A stretch of 64,000 bases of DNA from Bacteroidetes bacterium UBA6221 (GTDB taxonomy: Bacteria; Bacteroidota; Bacteroidia; Chitinophagales; Chitinophagaceae). How positions within the stretch are numbered: position 1 is the stretch's first letter; each line of letters starts with the position of its first letter. Location: contig DISB01000016.1 of the NCBI GenBank assembly GCA_002421685.1, forward strand, positions 385,775 through 449,774, written 5' to 3'. Below the pieces are notes generated by a model that ran no database searches, had not been told where the DNA came from, and worked only from the letters and a program-made list of their open reading frames with translations. Below are positions 55,776-63,158 of this stretch, one piece after another. The translations under genes and the position numbers were made by a program.

Positions 55776-56492
55776 TCAGCCATAGAGCTCCATGTGGATG
55801 GATTTCTTATCGTAACCGAGGCACTGAATGCGCATCTTGGCCTCGTCCACCATCACCTTCCACCCGCAAAGCATAAACTGTGCTGGCTGGTGGCCTTCGC
55901 AAAGCCGTTCGTATACGGCATGTACATAACCGGTATCATTATCCCAGGTTTCGCGCGATAGTACCGGGAAATATGAAAATTCGGGTATCTGCTGCTCCAG
56001 TTCACGCATTTCGTCGTAATACAGCAGGTCTTCTTTGCGGCGGGTGCCGAATACCAGGTTCAGCCTGCGGTGGGGAATATTGTGCTCGTTGATATAATGC
56101 AGCATGCTGCGAAAAGGGGCGATACCCGTTCCGGTGCAGATGAAAAACATATCTTCATCTACCTGGTCGGGCAATACAAAGACACCCTGTGGACCGCGCA
56201 GCACCAACTCTGCGCCCACCTCCACGTTGTTAAACAGGTATTCCGTTCCCAGCCCGCCGTCCAGGTGCACTATTACCAGTTCTATTACATTGCTGCCGTC
56301 GGGCATAGAGGCTATGCTGTAGCTGCGCCAGCGTTTGTTGCGCTTCTCGTGTATGGGCAGGTCCAGGGTAACGAACTGCCCCGGTTTGAAATCGAACCGT
56401 TCCGTTTCCGGCAATTGCAGCCAATAGCGGCGTGTATTGGGCGTTGCCTGCTCAATGCGTATCACTATCGCCTTTTGCCATTCGGGTAACAT
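55776..56492 (-). CDS. Ferredoxin-NADP+ reductase-like flavoprotein
   Basis: A 238-residue FNR-fold enzyme. The FAD site is WRSYSIASMPD (RxYS), with GQFVTLDL before it. The NAD(P) site is FICTGTGIAPFRSMLHYI. The C-terminus is QFMLCGWKVMVDEAKMRIQCLG, including the Cys-Gly that contacts nicotinamide. It transfers electrons between NAD(P)H and a ferredoxin or a similar acceptor. Separate transcription from the trehalose gene is likely. Confidence 0.9.
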   Translation of the reverse strand: MLPEWQKAIVIRIEQATPNTRRYWLQLPETERFDFKPGQFVTLDLPIHEKRNKRWRSYSIASMPDGSNVIELVIVHLDGGLGTEYLFNNVEVGAELVLRGPQGVFVLPDQVDEDMFFICTGTGIAPFRSMLHYINEHNIPHRRLNLVFGTRRKEDLLYYDEMRELEQQIPEFSYFPVLSRETWDNDTGYVHAVYERLCEGHQPAQFMLCGWKVMVDEAKMRIQCLGYDKKSIHMELYG

Positions 56493-56532
56493 AAATTAAA
56501 GTTAGTCAAAAATTAATTGGCGCTTGTCATAA

Positions 56533-57261
56533 TCATTTTTCCGGCACCATTTGTTCGTCTATCTTTGGCAATCCCGTGGTATCTATCATCTTCAGCCATT
56601 GGCGGTAGTGGTCGCGTATCCACATCTTCATTTCCAGGTCGGTAGCTGTGCGGGCGTAATCATAAGGCATGGGGTAAGCGTTCATAAAATGCGCCAGGCT
56701 GTCGCCCTCCAGGCCTGTCATTTCGTACACCAGGTCGGTAGTGTACCGGGTATCAATAAATTTCTGGTCTTCCCATTTGTTGAAATTCCTCTGGAACTTA
56801 AATATCTGCTTACTGCGTTTATTGAACTTTTCGGCCACGAAAGAAACAGGGCTCATCGGGCTGCTCTTACTCCTCGCCAGCGCCGCACGGTACGTCCTCC
56901 TCCTTTCAAAAGAATCTACCTGGTACTGGTTGTAGCCCGGCATCAATATCACCTCCTGTAGCTGGTAGCTGATACGCTGCATACTGATGTTGGCTGTATA
57001 TACGCCAACATCTACCGGCATGGTATATTCCTGCGGTTTGTACCCTATATACGAGAAGGATATTTTATCTCCCGCCTCCGCATGAATGGTATAATGGCCC
57101 TGCGGCGTAGTGTAAGTGGCTTTTTGCGTGCGCAGGTTCACAACCGTCACCGGGTACAAAGGCTCGCGCCCGCCCGCCTCCGTTACCCTGCCCTGCAAGG
57201 TTTGTGCTATAGCCGGCGCTGAAAAAAGTCCCGCCAATATTAATAGTAGTAGTACCCTCAA
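56533..57261 (-). CDS. CarboxypepD_reg-like secreted protein
   Basis: A 242-residue protein with signal peptide and an N-terminal carboxypeptidase-regulatory-like beta domain (LQGRVTEAGGREPLYPVTVV, TTPQGHYTIHAEAGDKISFSYIGY), as at the start of SusC/TonB-dependent receptors. The barrel is absent, so this is a standalone domain followed by a helical part. The start is TTG at 57261 because an in-frame stop lies just upstream; no in-frame ATG precedes the signal peptide. Function unknown; 40 nt upstream of the reductase gene on the same strand. Confidence 0.8.
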   Translation of the reverse strand: MRVLLLLILAGLFSAPAIAQTLQGRVTEAGGREPLYPVTVVNLRTQKATYTTPQGHYTIHAEAGDKISFSYIGYKPQEYTMPVDVGVYTANISMQRISYQLQEVILMPGYNQYQVDSFERRRTYRAALARSKSSPMSPVSFVAEKFNKRSKQIFKFQRNFNKWEDQKFIDTRYTTDLVYEMTGLEGDSLAHFMNAYPMPYDYARTATDLEMKMWIRDHYRQWLKMIDTTGLPKIDEQMVPEK

Positions 57262-57294
57262 AAACTGTATATCGGTTTATGCTTAATAATGTTA

Positions 57295-57302
57295 CAAATC
57301 TA
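57295..57302 (-). promoter_or_regulatory. -7 promoter box of the CarboxypepD_reg gene
   Basis: TAGATTTG on the minus strand, an exact match to TAnnTTTG, 33 nt before the TTG start at 57261. Confidence 0.45.
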
Positions 57303-57397
57303 AAATAGTTGTGCCCCGCCCGCTAACACATCTCCCAAATTGGCAATACTTTAAGAACAATTTGCCTGTTTATATAGATAAGTACGAGCTTTGCTTT

Positions 57398-57405
57398 TAT
57401 TTTTG
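57398..57405 (+). promoter_or_regulatory. -7 promoter box of kbl
   Basis: TATTTTTG, an exact match to TAnnTTTG, 20 nt before the ATG at 57426. Confidence 0.5.
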
Positions 57406-57425
57406 TCCCAAATATTAAGATAATT

Positions 57426-58628
57426 ATGTCAAGTCCTTCATTTTACAAAAGGTTAGCAGGCGAACTGCAGGAGATACAGGAAGCGGGTTTGTTTAAGAAC
57501 GAGCGCATTATAGAATCGGAACAGGGCGCCGAAATAACGGTGAACGGCAAGCAGGTGCTCAACTTCTGCGCCAACAACTACCTCGGCCTTTCCTCTCACC
57601 CAAAAGTAATAGAGGCTGCACACAAAACCATAGACAGCCGCGGTTATGGCATGAGCTCCGTACGCTTTATATGCGGTACGCAGGATATACATAAAGAACT
57701 GGAGGCGAAAATCTCCAAATTTGTAGGTGCTGAAGATACCATACTCTACGTGGCCTGTTTCGATGCCAACGGTGGTGTGTTTGAACCCCTGCTGAACGAA
57801 CAGGATGTGATTATTTCAGACGAACTGAACCACGCTTCTATTATAGACGGCGTTCGCCTCTGCAAGGCACAGCGCGCCCGCTATAAGCACAATAATATGG
57901 CCGACCTGGAAGAGCAACTGAAGACGAATACGGCCGCACGCACCCGACTGATAGTGACCGACTCGGTGTTCTCTATGGATGGTACCATTGCGCAACTGGA
58001 CAAGATTTGCGACCTGGCCGATAAGTACGATGCGCTGGTGATGATAGACGAAAGCCACTCATCGGGCTTTATGGGCAAGACAGGCCGCGGCGTGCACGAG
58101 CTCTGCGGCGTTATGGACAGGATAGACATCATTACCGGTACGCTGGGCAAGGCCCTGGGTGGCGCTTCCGGTGGTTTCACCAGCGGCAGGAAGGAGATAG
58201 TGGACATACTGCGCCAGCGCAGCCGCCCTTACCTGTTTTCCAACACAGTGGCCCCCGCAGTGGTAGGCGCCACCATAGCCGTGCTGGATATGCTGAGCGA
58301 AACCACCGAACTGCGCGACAAGCTGGAAGACAACACCACCTACTTCCGCAAGCAAATGACCGATGCCGGTTTCGACATCAGGCCCGGCACGCACCCCATA
58401 GTGCCCATCATGCTCTACGATGCCGTGCTGGCGCAGAAGATGGCCGCCCGCCTGCTGGAAGAAGGTATTTATGTTATAGGTTTCTTCTACCCCGTAGTAG
58501 CTAAGGGACAGGCCCGCATACGCGTGCAGATATCTGCCGCCCACAGCCGCGCCCACCTCGACAAAGCCATCGCCGCCTTCACCAAAGTAGGCAAAGAGCT
58601 CGGCGCTGTGAAAGAAGTGAGCGCGTAG
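57426..58628 (+). CDS. kbl: 2-amino-3-ketobutyrate CoA ligase (glycine C-acetyltransferase)
   Basis: A 400-residue PLP enzyme of the alpha-oxoamine synthase family. It cleaves 2-amino-3-oxobutyrate with CoA to glycine and acetyl-CoA in threonine degradation. Features: NFCANNYLGLSSHPKV, DELNHASIIDGVRLCKA, MIDESHSSGFMGKTGRGVHE and the PLP-lysine motif ITGTLGKALGGASGG. Length matches the family (about 398). No threonine dehydrogenase is next to it. Downstream is the palindrome/repeat region. Confidence 0.95.
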   Translation: MSSPSFYKRLAGELQEIQEAGLFKNERIIESEQGAEITVNGKQVLNFCANNYLGLSSHPKVIEAAHKTIDSRGYGMSSVRFICGTQDIHKELEAKISKFVGAEDTILYVACFDANGGVFEPLLNEQDVIISDELNHASIIDGVRLCKAQRARYKHNNMADLEEQLKTNTAARTRLIVTDSVFSMDGTIAQLDKICDLADKYDALVMIDESHSSGFMGKTGRGVHELCGVMDRIDIITGTLGKALGGASGGFTSGRKEIVDILRQRSRPYLFSNTVAPAVVGATIAVLDMLSETTELRDKLEDNTTYFRKQMTDAGFDIRPGTHPIVPIMLYDAVLAQKMAARLLEEGIYVIGFFYPVVAKGQARIRVQISAAHSRAHLDKAIAAFTKVGKELGAVKEVSA

Positions 58629-58715
58629 AATCTGTCCCCCGCTGCAGCTTGTCCCGCCATCGGCGGGAGGGGTGTCACGGTAGTGACGGGGGTGGAACAC
58701 TCGCGCAGAATTTTT

Positions 58716-59304
58716 CTTCCCCTCCTGGGAGGGGTGTGCGCTGGCATAGTGCGGATGGGGGGTGGGTAAACACTCGCGCCGAGCCTGTCCCACGCTACAG
58801 CTTGTCCCGACAATTTCGGGAGCAGGAAACTTCCCCTCCACGGGAGGGGTGTGCGCTGGCATAGTGCAGATGGGGGGTGGGTAAACACTCGCGCCGAGCC
58901 TGTCCCCCGCTACAGCTTGTCCCGACAATTTCGGGAGCAGGAAACTTCCCCACCGCGGGAGGGGTGTGCGCTGGCAATGTGCAGATGGGGGGGTGGGTAA
59001 ACACTCGCACCGGACACACAACACAAGTCACCCGCATCATCAGGGTCGTCATCATGAGGACCCCGAAAGCTTTCGGGGGACGTGATGATCTCCTGAGAGT
59101 TTAGACAATGCCAAATAGAATTTAACCAGCAAAATGCCGGGTGTTGCCCGGCATTTTTTGTGCAGTCAGGGGTGTGTCCGCTCGCGCCGAGCCTGTCCCC
59201 CGCTACAGCTTGTCCCGACAATTTCGGGAGCAGGAAACTTCCCCTCCACGGGAGGGGTGTGCGCTGGCAATGTGTAGATGGGGGGGGTGGGTAAACACTC
59301 GCGC
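58716..59304 (+). repeat. 115-bp direct repeats, three full units and one partial
   Basis: Units start with GAGCCTGTCCC and span 58781-58895, 58896-59010 and 59189-59304; a partial unit is at 58716-58780. Each has two hairpins: TCCCGA-CAAT-TTCGGGA and CCCCTCC-ACG-GGAGGGG (or CCCACCGCGGGAGGGG in one unit), ending GGGTAAACACTCGC. Units two and three are separated by 178 nt with a terminator in the middle. Confidence 0.85.
59134..59159 (+). terminator. Bidirectional terminator-like hairpin
   Basis: ATGCCGGG (59134-59141) and CCCGGCAT (59147-59154) around a 5-nt loop, followed by TTTTT; on the other side it is preceded by AAA, so it could work in both directions. It lies between repeat units and ends no evident gene. 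Confidence 0.65.
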
Positions 59305-59378
59305 AGGGCACACAACACACAACTCAAGGCCCTATAGCCCGGCAGCGCAGTAGTATTGAAGTTCATTCAAGGTACCAT

Positions 59379-59415
59379 CCCGTTTCTTTGAAGCTTAAGA
59401 AACGGGGCTCTTTTT
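59379..59415 (+). terminator. Hairpin with T-tract
   Basis: CCCGTTTCTT (59379-59388) pairs perfectly with AAGAAACGGG (59397-59406), followed by GCTCTTTTT. It resembles an intrinsic terminator, though no gene on this strand directly precedes it. Confidence 0.55.
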
Positions 59416-59612
59416 CGGCGCCTGCCCCGCAGACATGCGGGGTTACTTTCTTTTTGCGGAAAAAGAAAGTAAAGAAAGGTGAATAGCGCTGACGAATGCT
59501 AAGAACATATTCCCAAAGGAGCTACGTCTTGCCTATGACTTACTACTTCTTCCCCTCCGGGAAATAATAATTATACACCATCTTCCCCAATGTTTCACTT
59601 GCCCCGCCAGGC

Positions 59613-59837
59613 TTAGCCGTCGGCGGGGTTGACATTCCGCACACGGTGATATTCCAGCCACTTCTGAAAGTCGTCCGGATTCTCCGTTACAAACCGGATG
59701 ATTTCCTCATTCTTCAGGCTGATGATGAAGGTGTCGATGGAAAAGATGTAGGCCGACAATTCTGTCGCGTCATGGTCAAAACCCGCGAAGCGGGTGGTGA
59801 AAGTATTCATACAAGCATGGTTTAGTTTCATGTTCAT
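59613..59837 (-). CDS. Small conserved-looking ORF, 74 aa
   Basis: A 74-residue frame, possibly starting at the ATG at 59810 (MNTFTTRFAGFDHDATELSA, giving 65 residues) or further upstream. The composition is protein-like: YIFSIDTFIISLKNEEIIRF, then FQKWLEYHRVRNV. It ends within a CCCGCC-GACGGCT-palindromic stretch. A strongly structured element precedes it on the same strand. No family is recognised; it may belong to a repeated mobile unit found in related genomes, but I cannot check this. Confidence 0.5.
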   Translation of the reverse strand: MNMKLNHACMNTFTTRFAGFDHDATELSAYIFSIDTFIISLKNEEIIRFVTENPDDFQKWLEYHRVRNVNPADG

Positions 59838-60009
59838 TTTTATTCATGAGCCCTCACCTGCCGGAACCCGTTCGCCGTAGGCAGAAACGAAGCGGCGTGG
59901 AACCCAACTTAACGGCTGGAGGCACTGGCATGCCCGACACACGAATAAGAGGGCCCACGCCTTAGCGTGAGCGTTCTTACCTCGTCTTGTGTGTCTAAAA
60001 AGTGCCAGT
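59838..60009 (-). ncRNA. Structured element before the 74-aa ORF (candidate RNA or leader)
   Basis: A nested hairpin of about 85 nt: ACTGGCA (59924-59930) pairs with TGCCAGT (60003-60009), GACACACGA (59936-59944) with TTGTGTGTC-type sequence (59987-59995, one G-T), TAAGA (59946-59950) with TCTTA (59975-59979), and CACGC (59956-59960) with GCGTG (59965-59969) around a 4-nt loop. A second stem uses CGCCG (59873-59877) and CGGCG (59893-59897). It ends just before the ATG of the small ORF on the minus strand, so it could be a leader RNA or a folded repeat. Strand is inferred from that ORF. Confidence 0.45.
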
Positions 60010-60098
60010 TTTCCAACCAAGACAAAAGCAGTTACGCTTTCAATATTTTTCTGAATGTAAAGGTAGGAGATTTTGGGATAGGGTTGGTTGTCAATGCA

Positions 60099-60578
60099 TT
60101 ATTGATCTTCTTGGAATTGAATGGGTATCTCGCATATTGAGTCAGATTCTTTCTCATAGCATACCGCAACGATTTGGTCTTTGATTTTAATCTCCGAGAA
60201 GTCAATGAAGCCAATAATAATGAATACTATATCGCCATATTCCCATTCTAGTGTTCTTTCGTAAATTGACTTGGCATCTACTATACTTGGGCGAGGAGTA
60301 GTTTCTGGATGTGTATGCCACTCTCCTACATAAATATTTAGACCTTTGGATATTTCGTATTCTCTGTCTATAAAAGTATACATCCAGTCTTTGTCCATGA
60401 TAAACTGGTCTATAGAATGTAAGGCATTAGGCCCAGGCCCCGATGCAGATGTAATAATAATGGCATCGCTTTTATAATGTCCACATAGAATGCCGCCCGT
60501 CTCTGCATATTTAAATTTGCCTGTTTCGTATACTAGAGCGTCCTTAGCCGCCTTGCTTACTATTATTCTTTGTATCAT
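60099..60578 (-). CDS. JAB/JAMM (MPN+) metallopeptidase, Cap3/BilD-like
   Basis: A 159-residue prokaryotic JAB domain protein. The JAMM zinc site is complete: Glu26 in ETGGILCGHY, then His88-x-His90-Pro in EWHTHPETTPRP, Ser98 and Asp101 in PSIVD. Such enzymes cleave isopeptide bonds or trim the C-termini of ubiquitin-like proteins; in type II CBASS the equivalent, Cap3, removes conjugates. It starts 1 nt after the stop of the E2-E1 gene, so it is the third gene of that operon. Confidence 0.9.
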   Translation of the reverse strand: MIQRIIVSKAAKDALVYETGKFKYAETGGILCGHYKSDAIIITSASGPGPNALHSIDQFIMDKDWMYTFIDREYEISKGLNIYVGEWHTHPETTPRPSIVDAKSIYERTLEWEYGDIVFIIIGFIDFSEIKIKDQIVAVCYEKESDSICEIPIQFQEDQ

Positions 60579-60579
60579 T

Positions 60580-62334
60580 TTATAGATTATTGTTTACACA
60601 GGGCTCTAAACAGCGTTCAGACATGATTTCCCATGTAAAGGGTTCTCTAATTGCAGCATTTTCACCTAGTTGACCTCCGGCTGGGCCATACCAATAATAT
60701 TGATAACCGCGCATCTTCGGATAGAAAATATTTCCTTCATTTCGGAAGATTAATTGTAGCGATACCCGAGCAGCCTGCAACGCTACTTCCCTTGTATCTA
60801 TTCCGCTTCCTGGCATGGCAGGCGATGAACAGATAGTGTTATCAGGCATTGTATCTTCAAGATTCGCAATATTATGTAGAGATGCGGGAACTTGATTTAA
60901 CTGTTGCTTTGTTAAACAATCTAAGCAAGCTGATTCACCTGGAACTACTGCTAAAACATTCCCGGTAAGCCCTCCCCGAGAGACGGCAGCGAGTACTAAT
61001 GTTAAACCTCGTTGGGTACATATCTTACTTAGATACTTTTCAACGAGCTGATTAGCGGTGCAATCCAAAACCATACACCCCTCTTCAAAAAGTACGGTGA
61101 TGTCGTTTACACTCAAATTAAAAATGTCTGTTGGTATCGTATCCACTATGGCCTTGGGATTGCGACTTTCGATAATTTTCTTTACAACATTTACCTTATG
61201 TTCTCCGATATGATTTAAGTCTGCTGCATGACGCACAGTGTTACCTGCTTCAAAAAAGTCATAATCAATTAGAGTAAACCGACCGATGCCAGCTGCAGAT
61301 AACTCTTTACAGGCTTCAGATCCTATAGCGCCTACTCCAACAATTACAACCTTTTTTTGCGATAGAGTTTCTAAGTTGTATAATGAGTCAACACGACTAA
61401 ACAATTCGAGCGAGAGATTCTTAGGCAATAAGTAAGATGGTCGGAACTTTGTTTGTAATCCCTCTTTCCAGTATGACAATTCGAAAAAATGTAATTGATT
61501 ATCCTGTGAAAAATATAGGCCAATTATTACCCTTTTAACCTCTAAAGTTGGATTGGGTAACAAACTGTCGACATTTATTCCAAGGTGCTGTGATAAGAAG
61601 CCTTTGAACTGTTCACCTTGGACTATTTGGGGTAGGGTATCTTTAGCAGAAAATCTATTAATTCTATACCAACTCCCAAATACGTAATCGTCTTTAATGT
61701 TCGATAAGGCAGTTCCGTCAGGAAAGCATTTAGTTACATTAACTTCATCACCTATATCACAATGGATTTGGAGTAGTGAGTAACAGTTCAATTTGAAAGA
61801 TTTCAAAAATAACGCTCCTTGTAAACTATCAGTAATGGGGCCGTTAAAATAATATATTACTTGACCTGTTGGAGGTATAATTGGGTTGTTTTCTGGAACG
61901 GTTAAATCTTCAGTTATTCCAGCTGGTGAAGTTGCAGCCGCCAACCATAGAATAGCCTGTTTGAGGGCAAGGGCCACATAATTTCTGAATGGCTGCCAAA
62001 CTTCGGCGTCTTTAAATAAACACATAGAACCATCACTATACTGTGCTCGGCCGCTTAATATCTCGGGTATAGGTATGTCAATTCCCAAATGATTTTTAAT
62101 TTCCTTGCAAGGAAAAACTTTTGGTGGAGCAAAAGGATAGCCATACGGAAAACTAATTTGTATCAATTTTTTTTCATCGGGTTTGTACTCAAGGTACCCG
62201 TAGACAATCAACTGCTTATTTGTATTTACAAATGGTACTTGACCTGCGAACGAGAAAAATGGCAAACCATTTTGCAGTGTATCGAGCTCCGCTCGATACA
62301 CTGCGGGATATTCATCATACCAATGCTGGATCAT
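60580..62334 (-). CDS. E2-E1 fusion ligase (Cap2/ThiF-type)
   Basis: A 584-residue fusion of an E2-like and an E1-like part. The E2 part (1 to about 150) has SFPYGYPFAPPKVFP and DGSMCLFKDAEVWQP, with the likely catalytic Cys105. A linker domain follows. The E1 part (about 325-584) has the Rossmann loop VVIVGVGAIGSEACKELSAA, Asp357/Asp359 in LIDYDFFEAGNTVRHA, VLDCTANQLVEKYL (Asp424), and Cys502 in DNTICSSPAMPGS, the likely E1 catalytic Cys. Possible zinc ligands are Cys470/Cys473 (CLDC) and Cys575/Cys579. The order resembles Cap2 of CBASS. It overlaps the ubiquitin-like gene by 1 nt (TAATG). Confidence 0.9.
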   Translation of the reverse strand: MIQHWYDEYPAVYRAELDTLQNGLPFFSFAGQVPFVNTNKQLIVYGYLEYKPDEKKLIQISFPYGYPFAPPKVFPCKEIKNHLGIDIPIPEILSGRAQYSDGSMCLFKDAEVWQPFRNYVALALKQAILWLAAATSPAGITEDLTVPENNPIIPPTGQVIYYFNGPITDSLQGALFLKSFKLNCYSLLQIHCDIGDEVNVTKCFPDGTALSNIKDDYVFGSWYRINRFSAKDTLPQIVQGEQFKGFLSQHLGINVDSLLPNPTLEVKRVIIGLYFSQDNQLHFFELSYWKEGLQTKFRPSYLLPKNLSLELFSRVDSLYNLETLSQKKVVIVGVGAIGSEACKELSAAGIGRFTLIDYDFFEAGNTVRHAADLNHIGEHKVNVVKKIIESRNPKAIVDTIPTDIFNLSVNDITVLFEEGCMVLDCTANQLVEKYLSKICTQRGLTLVLAAVSRGGLTGNVLAVVPGESACLDCLTKQQLNQVPASLHNIANLEDTMPDNTICSSPAMPGSGIDTREVALQAARVSLQLIFRNEGNIFYPKMRGYQYYWYGPAGGQLGENAAIREPFTWEIMSERCLEPCVNNNL

Positions 62335-62624
62335 TATGCAAACTTTTTAGGGCCATCAGGTTTAGGAGCAGACTTTAGCAGAAACTTTAAAGTCTCGTCA
62401 TTTCTCAACCCCAAATCTTCTATTGTGAGTTTGTAATCAGCTAGCACGGTACCGTCTGCCCTGGTCAATTGGCGTTTGTCAGCATCAGTCAAACCGAAGT
62501 GTTCTACGGTTTTGTTAATGATTACCTGGAGTTTCTGTTTCACGACAAATGCTTCAGTGAATGTTCTTCCACCCTCAATCATTACGTGAAGGGTAATTTT
62601 TTGTTCTTGAGTAGAGTTGCTCAT
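62334..62624 (-). CDS. Ubiquitin-like protein (probably DUF2604-type)
   Basis: A 96-residue protein with a beta-grasp-like pattern: strand KITLHVMIEGGRTFTEAFVV, helix KLQVIINKTVEHFGL, then TRADGTVLADYKLTIEDLGL and strand DETLKFLLKSAP. The 'LTIEDLGLRNDETLKF' stretch corresponds to the ubiquitin 'TLEDYNIQKESTLHL' loop. The C-terminus is PKPDGPKKFA, without a diglycine; it might be used as it is (terminal Ala) or trimmed. First gene of the operon with E2-E1 and JAB, which makes the ubiquitin-like assignment credible. Confidence 0.8.
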   Translation of the reverse strand: MSNSTQEQKITLHVMIEGGRTFTEAFVVKQKLQVIINKTVEHFGLTDADKRQLTRADGTVLADYKLTIEDLGLRNDETLKFLLKSAPKPDGPKKFA

Positions 62625-62807
62625 TTTGTGTAATAGAGCTCATTTTTTATGCTTTAAATACATTTTAAAACTAATAAGCTACATCAAAAGTATGAAATAT
62701 TCTATTTACAGAAACATGTTTGTATTAAAAACGTTATAAAAAACAAAAACTATGTCTTGGAATAGGGAATGTAGCTTAAAGAGCGTAACTTTGTATGAAG
62801 TATTTGC
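62625..62807. promoter_or_regulatory. Divergent promoter region with a shared inverted 10-mer
   Basis: About 183 AT-rich nt between the ubiquitin-like operon and the XRE gene. The 10-mer TAAGCTACAT (62675-62684) and its exact reverse complement ATGTAGCTTA (62769-62778) each lie next to one start region. Beside the first, on the minus strand, is a TAGTTTTA -7-like box (one mismatch); beside the second is the XRE -7 box at 62786-62793. They may be operators for the XRE protein. Confidence 0.55.
62786..62793 (+). promoter_or_regulatory. -7 promoter box of the XRE-ImmA/IrrE pair
   Basis: TAACTTTG, an exact match to TAnnTTTG, 14 nt before the ATG at 62808 and 7 nt after the putative operator. Confidence 0.55.
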
Positions 62808-63158
62808 ATGAAAGATTTTAATAATATCTTGTACGCAAAAATTGGGGAGAAATTAATGGCTTTACGAAAAGCAGACAATTTAACCCAGGAGAAGTTGTCT
62901 GAAAAAGTTGGGGTTAAACGCGCTACTATTTCTAATATCGAAGCTGGCCGTCAACAGATTACAGTCCATTTATTGTACAAATTCGCACAAGCACTGCATA
63001 CAGAAGTTAGTGCTTTTCTACCATCAATCGAAGAACTGTCTTCAAATACTCAGGACAGTGAAAGCCACTTGCGTAATTTATTAGAACAAAAAGACGCAGG
63101 GGATATAACAACAAATAGTATATTAAAAACAATTAAAGATTCTAACAATGATACATAA
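62808..63158 (+). CDS. XRE-family HTH transcriptional regulator
   Basis: A 116-residue protein. The Cro/C1-type helix-turn-helix lies at residues about 10-65: GEKLMALRKADNLTQEKLSE, KVGVKRATISNIEAGRQQI and HLLYKFAQALHTEVSAFLP. A helical tail of about 45 residues follows. Its stop overlaps the start of the ImmA/IrrE gene by 11 nt, so the two are a repressor/peptidase pair. It is divergent from the ubiquitin-like operon and is the best candidate for its regulator. Confidence 0.9.
   Translation: MKDFNNILYAKIGEKLMALRKADNLTQEKLSEKVGVKRATISNIEAGRQQITVHLLYKFAQALHTEVSAFLPSIEELSSNTQDSESHLRNLLEQKDAGDITTNSILKTIKDSNNDT

Larger units (their letters stand above)
58629..59612. other. Palindrome-rich, non-coding region after kbl
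   Basis: About 980 nt without a convincing gene. It holds the 115-bp repeats and several hairpins: a TTACTTTCTTTTT/AAAAAGAAAGTAA 13-bp stem (59443-59472) and a CCCCGC/GCGGGG stem near 59425-59442, besides the terminators listed separately. Long frames here on either strand translate the repeats (Pro/His/Arg-rich) and are not real. Confidence 0.7.

Noticed and set aside
58716..59304. CRISPR array
   Set aside because: Units are about 115 bp and contiguous or separated by 178 nt, with no spacers of equal length and no cas genes nearby.
58059..59366. Minus-strand frames up to 321 residues over the repeats (Pro/His/Cys-rich, repeating)
   Set aside because: They translate the 115-bp repeats and the antisense of kbl; period follows the DNA repeat and no start or promoter is convincing.
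60099..62624. Thiamine or molybdopterin sulphur-carrier synthesis operon
   Set aside because: The ThiF-type domain is fused to an E2 domain with a catalytic Cys and paired with a JAMM peptidase; no thi or moa genes are nearby.
60099..62624. Complete type II CBASS locus
   Set aside because: No CD-NTase and no effector gene is seen next to the Cap2/Cap3-like genes; the third gene is a ubiquitin-like protein.
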